From: Nitrososphaerota archaeon | GTDB taxonomy: Archaea > Thermoproteota > Nitrososphaeria > Nitrososphaerales > CADDZS01 | NCBI GenBank assembly: GCA_027314685.1 | Contig: DAHVAI010000339.1 | Location: forward strand, 1 to 6,982 | Length of the DNA stretch: 6,982 nt | Direction: 5' to 3' | Shown here: positions 6,148-6,982 of the stretch, in pieces | Layout of the letters: each line of letters begins with the position of its first letter | Position numbering within the stretch: the first letter of the stretch is position 1 | Notes under the pieces: model-generated | What the model saw: the letters and a program-made list of their open reading frames with translations, nothing else | What the model was told of the DNA's origin: nothing | Database searches by the model: none | Translations under genes and position numbers: made by a program

Positions 6148-6982
6148 TCAGGGACTGCTGATCCGCGGTGTCAGAGGACTGATCGTTACTTCTTTTTTCT
6201 TTAACCAGGATAATCCCTTAACGAAGACTTCAATGTTCTCCACGTTAGTCAGAGTAGGTATTCCGAGCTCCACCGCCTTCCTTCTAATCTTGTAATCATC
6301 TTCTTGCATCTCTGCGAACTTTTCCAGAGCCATGCTACTCGGTATGTTTATGATCAAATCGATCTTTCTTTCCGCGAGAAAGTCGCTAATGTTCGGCTTC
6401 CGTTCCTTTTCCATCATCTTATACAGGATAGTTACGTCGACCAGTCCGTGCTTGGTCAGGAACTCTGCGGTGTGTTCTGTCGCGAAGATCTTGTATCCCA
6501 TCTCAGCGAGCTTTCTGACTGAATTTAGCGTATTCCGCTTCAGCTCCGTTCCTCCGACGCTAATCAGAACATTACCATTCATCGGAATTTTATACCCCGA
6601 GGATGCAAGCGCCTTGCAATAGGCGTCGAAAAAGTTCTCTCCAAAGCATGCAACTTCACCTGTGGACTGCATCTCAACTCCAAGCAACGGATCTGCTCCT
6701 TCAAGCTGCATGAACGAGAATTGTGGTATTTTAACTCCAACTTTGAATACAGTCGGTCTAACAACGAGATATTTCTCGATTGTATCTCCAAGGATAGCGT
6801 CTGCACCCGCGTCTAACAAATTGACTCCGTTCATCTTTGAAACAAATGGCATCGATCTGCTTGCTCTGAGATTGCATTCAATCACAAGGACTTCACCGGC
6901 CTTTACTATGTACTGCACGTTGAATGGACCTATAATGTTGAGCGCCTTTGCTATTCTTTGCGTGTAATCTATGATCTTGGAC
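6148..6982 (-). CDS. carB: Carbamoyl-phosphate synthase large subunit, C-terminal part (N-terminus beyond window edge)
   Basis: 277 residues are in the window; the frame stays open to the right edge (first full codon at 6981). The full protein is usually about 1050-1080 residues and makes carbamoyl phosphate from bicarbonate, ATP and ammonia delivered by the glutaminase subunit CarA, feeding pyrimidine and arginine synthesis in the cytoplasm. Seen here is the end of the second ATP-grasp domain, with GPFNVQYIVK and the metal/ATP-binding segment VIECNLRASRS followed by PFVSKMNGV (about 6885-6830), then DPLLGVEM-x-STGEVACFGE. From about 6590 onward comes the MGS-like regulatory domain (NVLISVGG, GYKIFATEHTAEFL, IDLIINIPSS, YKIRRKAVELGIPTLTN). 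The ECNLRASRS and RRKAVELGIPTLTN wording is closer, from memory, to eukaryotic CPS1/CAD than to E. coli CarB (which has EVNPRAARTVPFVSK). An ordinary stop ends the gene 20 nt before the membrane-protein gene. Whether the protein is full-length or split cannot be seen. Confidence 0.94.
   Translation of the reverse strand, partial: SKIIDYTQRIAKALNIIGPFNVQYIVKAGEVLVIECNLRASRSMPFVSKMNGVNLLDAGADAILGDTIEKYLVVRPTVFKVGVKIPQFSFMQLEGADPLLGVEMQSTGEVACFGENFFDAYCKALASSGYKIPMNGNVLISVGGTELKRNTLNSVRKLAEMGYKIFATEHTAEFLTKHGLVDVTILYKMMEKERKPNISDFLAERKIDLIINIPSSMALEKFAEMQEDDYKIRRKAVELGIPTLTNVENIEVFVKGLSWLKKKEVTISPLTPRISSP

Overview
The window looks archaeal, most likely from a thaumarchaeon (Nitrososphaerota, soil or Nitrososphaera-like). 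The strongest evidence is a complete archaeal/eukaryotic-type translation initiation factor 1A at 4381-4692. Several starts also lack a Shine-Dalgarno sequence but have a TATA-like box about 25-32 nt upstream, as in leaderless archaeal genes. A stand-alone MEDS-domain protein and a KGG-repeat protein next to each other, and a carbamoyl-phosphate synthase that reads like the eukaryotic enzymes, fit the same assignment. The exact lineage is inferred; no rRNA or other marker is present.

Layout, left to right: (1) 1-1684, minus strand: the N-terminal 561 residues of a DUF255/YyaL-type protein (thioredoxin-like domain plus a six-hairpin barrel), cut by the window edge. (2) 1750-2115, plus strand: a small stand-alone receiver-like protein, divergent from (1). 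(3) 2121-2423, minus strand: a small cysteine-containing hypothetical protein. (4) 2480-4303, plus strand: an M61-family metallopeptidase with a C-terminal PDZ domain, divergent from (3). (5) 4381-4692, plus strand: aIF1A. (6) 4689-5270, minus strand: a MEDS-domain sensory-type protein whose stop overlaps the aIF1A stop. (7) 5463-5699, plus strand: a 78-residue KGG-repeat stress-type protein. (8) 5702-6127, minus strand: a three-helix membrane protein with a Cys/His zinc-knuckle-like tail. (9) 6148-6982, minus strand: the C-terminal 277 residues of the carbamoyl-phosphate synthase large subunit, cut by the right edge; it lies 20 nt upstream of (8) and probably shares its transcript.

The genes are very tightly packed and no stretch over 300 bases lacks a gene. 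The three convergent junctions have gaps of 5 and 2 nt and one overlap of 4 nt. The two short divergent junctions (1684/1750 and 2423/2480) are symmetric: a near-palindrome or a single TATA-like octamer lies at the midpoint between two TTG starts, which suggests bidirectional promoters. The longer divergent spacer (5271-5462) carries a separate TATA box for each gene.

The genes do not form one pathway. Housekeeping functions (translation initiation, carbamoyl phosphate synthesis, peptide hydrolysis) are mixed with small sensory or stress-type proteins (receiver-like, MEDS, KGG) and two uncharacterised cysteine-containing proteins. I saw no mobile elements, CRISPR arrays, tRNA or rRNA genes, and no clear new multi-gene system. 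The most interesting points are the symmetric promoters, the eukaryote-like CPSase tail, and the unknown membrane/zinc-knuckle protein linked to carB.
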